64,000 nt of DNA, from contig NZ_JARQWW010000002.1 in the NCBI RefSeq assembly GCF_029543125.1, positions 372,001 through 436,000 on the forward strand. The letters run 5' to 3'. A program made the position numbers and the translations under genes. The DNA comes from Caulobacter segnis (GTDB lineage: Bacteria > Pseudomonadota > Alphaproteobacteria > Caulobacterales > Caulobacteraceae). Within the stretch, counting starts at the first letter, position 1. Each line of letters begins with the position of its first letter. The notes under the pieces are model-generated. The model saw nothing but the letters and a program-made list of their open reading frames with translations. It had not been told where the DNA came from and did not search any database. Positions 62,286-64,000 of this stretch are shown piece after piece.

Positions 62286-63947
62286 ATGGCTGTGATCGAC
62301 GATCGCCACCACCAGATGTTCCCCGTGCTGGACGCGGCCCAGCTGGCGATCGCCCGGGGTTTCGCCAGCGGGGCGGCGCGTCGGTTCGATCCGGGCGAGG
62401 TCGTCTTCGCGATCGGTGAACACAACGCGCCCCTGTGGGTGATCCTGGAGGGCGAGATCGCCATCGTCCGGCGCGACGGCCTGGGTCACGAGCAGCACAT
62501 CACCAGCCAGCAGGCCGGCCAGTTCACCGGCGAGGTCAGCCAGCTGGCCGGCCGTGCGTCCCTGGCCGAAGGGGCGGCCGGGCCTGAGGGCTGCACCGCC
62601 GTACCCGTGGACGCGCCTCACCTGCGCGCCCTGATGATCGGATCGGCGGAGATCGGCGAGATCATCATGCGGGCGCTGATCCTGCGCCGCGTCGGCCTGA
62701 TCGAAAGCGGCGCGGCGGGATCGGTCCTGGTGGGGCTGCCGGACGACCCGGACCTGATCCGGCTGCAAGGCTTCCTCACCCGCAACGGATACCCCAACAC
62801 CCTGATCGACGCGCAGCAGGACGCGGAGGGGCGCGCCATCGTCCAACGGCTGGGCGTGGCCGATGGCGATCTGCCGCTGATGGTCTGCCCCAACGGCACG
62901 GTGCTGCGGCGGCCCAGCGACGCGGAAGCGGCGCTCTGCCTGGGCATGACGCCCGACCTCGACCCGGAAAAGCTCTACGACGTGGCGATCGTCGGCGCCG
63001 GACCGGCCGGCCTGGCCGCCGCCGTTTATGCCGCCTCCGAAGGGCTGTCGGTTCTGGTTCTGGACCAACGGGCCATCGGAGGCCAGGCGGGAGCCTCGGC
63101 GCGGATCGAGAACTATCTGGGTTTTCCCACGGGCATCTCCGGCCAGGCCTTGGCGGGGCGCGCCTACAATCAGGCGCTGAAGTTCGGCGTCGAGCTGGCC
63201 ATCCCCATGGAGGTCACGCGCCTTCGTTGCCCGGATGAGGAGGACGGGTTCGCAGGCCCGCTGAAACTGGAGCTGAGCAACGGGGCCCTCGTCCAGTCCA
63301 GGACCGTGGTGATCGCCTCCGGCGCCCGTTACCGTCGTCCCCCGATCGAGAACCTTGAGCCGTTCGAGGGCGGCGGCGTCTCGTATTGGGCTTCACCAGT
63401 GGAGGCGCGGCTTTGCGCCGGCGAGGAAGTCGCCCTGGTGGGCGGCGGCAACTCCGCCGGACAGGCGGTGGTCTTCCTGGCGCCCAAGGTGCGCCAGCTG
63501 CATCTGCTCATCCGGGGCAAGGGTCTGGAGGCGTCCATGTCGCGCTACCTGATCGACCGGATCGCGGCCCTGCCGAACGTGCAGCTTCACACCCATACCG
63601 AGGTCACCGCCCTGGAGGGCGACTGCGACACGGGTCTGGTCGCCGCGCGCCTGCGAGATGTCCGCTCCGGCGAGACGCACCGCTGCGAACTGCGCCATCT
63701 GTTCCTATTCGTCGGCGCCGACCCGAACGCCGGGTGGCTGGAGGGCTGCGCGACCTTCGACGACAAGGGCTTCATCGTCACCCGCTCCTCCACCTCGTCG
63801 CTGCAGACGGATCGCCCCGGCGTCTTCGCCATCGGCGACGTGCGGGCGGGCTCGACCAAGCGCGTCGCCGCCGCTGTCGGCGAGGGCGCGGCGGTGGTCA
63901 GCCAGATTCACCAGTACCTCGCCACGCTGGATGAACCCGGCGCCTAA
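62286..63947 (+). CDS. cNMP-binding-domain / thioredoxin-reductase-like flavoprotein
   Basis: 553 residues. The N-terminal ~130 residues are a cyclic-nucleotide-binding fold (RRFDPGEVVFAIGEHNAPLW, ILEGEIAIVRR). A thioredoxin-like segment follows, then a flavin module with VAIVGAGPAGLAAAVYAASE (FAD) and VALVGGGNSAGQAVVFLA (NAD(P)). The redox CxxC of thioredoxin reductase is absent: that position reads VSYWASPVEARLCAGEE. It probably moves electrons from NAD(P)H to an unknown acceptor, controlled by a bound nucleotide. A UBP zinc-finger gene follows directly. Confidence 0.9.
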   Translation: MAVIDDRHHQMFPVLDAAQLAIARGFASGAARRFDPGEVVFAIGEHNAPLWVILEGEIAIVRRDGLGHEQHITSQQAGQFTGEVSQLAGRASLAEGAAGPEGCTAVPVDAPHLRALMIGSAEIGEIIMRALILRRVGLIESGAAGSVLVGLPDDPDLIRLQGFLTRNGYPNTLIDAQQDAEGRAIVQRLGVADGDLPLMVCPNGTVLRRPSDAEAALCLGMTPDLDPEKLYDVAIVGAGPAGLAAAVYAASEGLSVLVLDQRAIGGQAGASARIENYLGFPTGISGQALAGRAYNQALKFGVELAIPMEVTRLRCPDEEDGFAGPLKLELSNGALVQSRTVVIASGARYRRPPIENLEPFEGGGVSYWASPVEARLCAGEEVALVGGGNSAGQAVVFLAPKVRQLHLLIRGKGLEASMSRYLIDRIAALPNVQLHTHTEVTALEGDCDTGLVAARLRDVRSGETHRCELRHLFLFVGADPNAGWLEGCATFDDKGFIVTRSSTSSLQTDRPGVFAIGDVRAGSTKRVAAAVGEGAAVVSQIHQYLATLDEPGA

Positions 63948-63967
63948 GACACCCGGGAGAGCCTCAT

Positions 63968-64000
63968 GTGCGGACACCTTTCCACCGTGAAGACAGTCAC
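63968..64000 (+). CDS. UBP-type zinc-finger protein, start only
   Basis: Eleven codons (MCGHLSTVKTV) are present before the window ends; GGGAG precedes the ATG. The M-C-x-HL start is that of small UBP-type zinc-finger proteins often encoded after such flavoproteins. The identification is based on this short start and the position. Confidence 0.6.
   Translation, partial: MRTPFHREDSH

Overview
The window looks like an alphaproteobacterial chromosome, most likely Caulobacterales (Caulobacter/Phenylobacterium-like). The reasons are its high GC, the haem gene run hemY-mitofilin-hemD-hemC divergent from tsaD-gpsA, TonB-dependent receptors, and the gene families present. This is recognition from family content and order only; no database search was run.

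Left flank (1-9542) is ordinary core genome: a TonB receptor cut by the window edge, a small winged-helix protein, tRNA-Thr(CGT), hemY, a mitofilin-like protein, hemD, hemC, then tsaD, gpsA, a YciI-like protein and a Rieske protein. Right flank (49697-64000) is also core-like: a creatininase-family protein, two tandem 28/29-residue hydrophobic micro-proteins, an SRPBCC lipid-binding-type protein, an M49-like lipoprotein peptidase, PaaI thioesterases, the DNA-ligase-associated exonuclease and ATP-dependent DNA ligase separated by a VapBC module, a DegT aminotransferase, a DUF3667 protein, a cNMP-domain/thioredoxin-reductase-like flavoprotein and the start of a UBP zinc-finger protein.

Between them (about 9543-49690) lies a roughly 40-kb composite accessory island. 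Mobilisation remnants mark it: a MobC-like gene, a MOBP-type relaxase broken by an amber codon, a candidate oriT inverted repeat, and a 366-bp, about 98% identical direct repeat of the relaxase 3' end at 11127-11492 and 47907-48272, exactly 36,780 bp apart. Each relaxase 3' end is followed by a different toxin-antitoxin module: Xre-RES on the left, and Phd with a frameshifted PemK-like toxin on the right. IS481-like and IS256-like fragments lie just inside the left repeat.

Inside the island are three blocks. (i) 11.9-15.1 kb: a winged-helix (AbiEi-like)-Fic fusion preceded by four 24-bp tandem repeats, and metA preceded by a four-helix RNA resembling the SAM-I/S-box riboswitch. (ii) 15.9-25.9 kb, a defence block: an HNH endonuclease; a tightly overlapping operon of cytosine-5 DNA methyltransferase, a 994-aa protein with two GHKL ATPase domains (MORC-like at the N-terminus, histidine-kinase-like at the C-terminus) and a receiver-domain protein; a GmrSD-type DUF262/DUF1524 protein; and a PIN-like protein. 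The methyltransferase/double-GHKL/receiver operon is the best candidate for an undescribed system. (iii) 26.2-47.2 kb, a catabolic block: acetylpolyamine deacetylase, D-serine ammonia-lyase, Lrp regulator, DoeA-like M24 protein, POT transporter, aldehyde dehydrogenase, class III aminotransferase, DSD1-family enzyme, Tat-exported serine hydrolase, ornithine-cyclodeaminase-like protein, DUF2817 peptidase, CocE-type hydrolase, TonB receptor and S9 peptidase. A shared palindromic element (ACCGAAGATTCTTCCG) occurs beside the Lrp gene and in the divergent transporter/dehydrogenase promoter region, suggesting one local regulon for uptake and breakdown of an amine-, D-amino-acid- or modified-peptide-type substrate.
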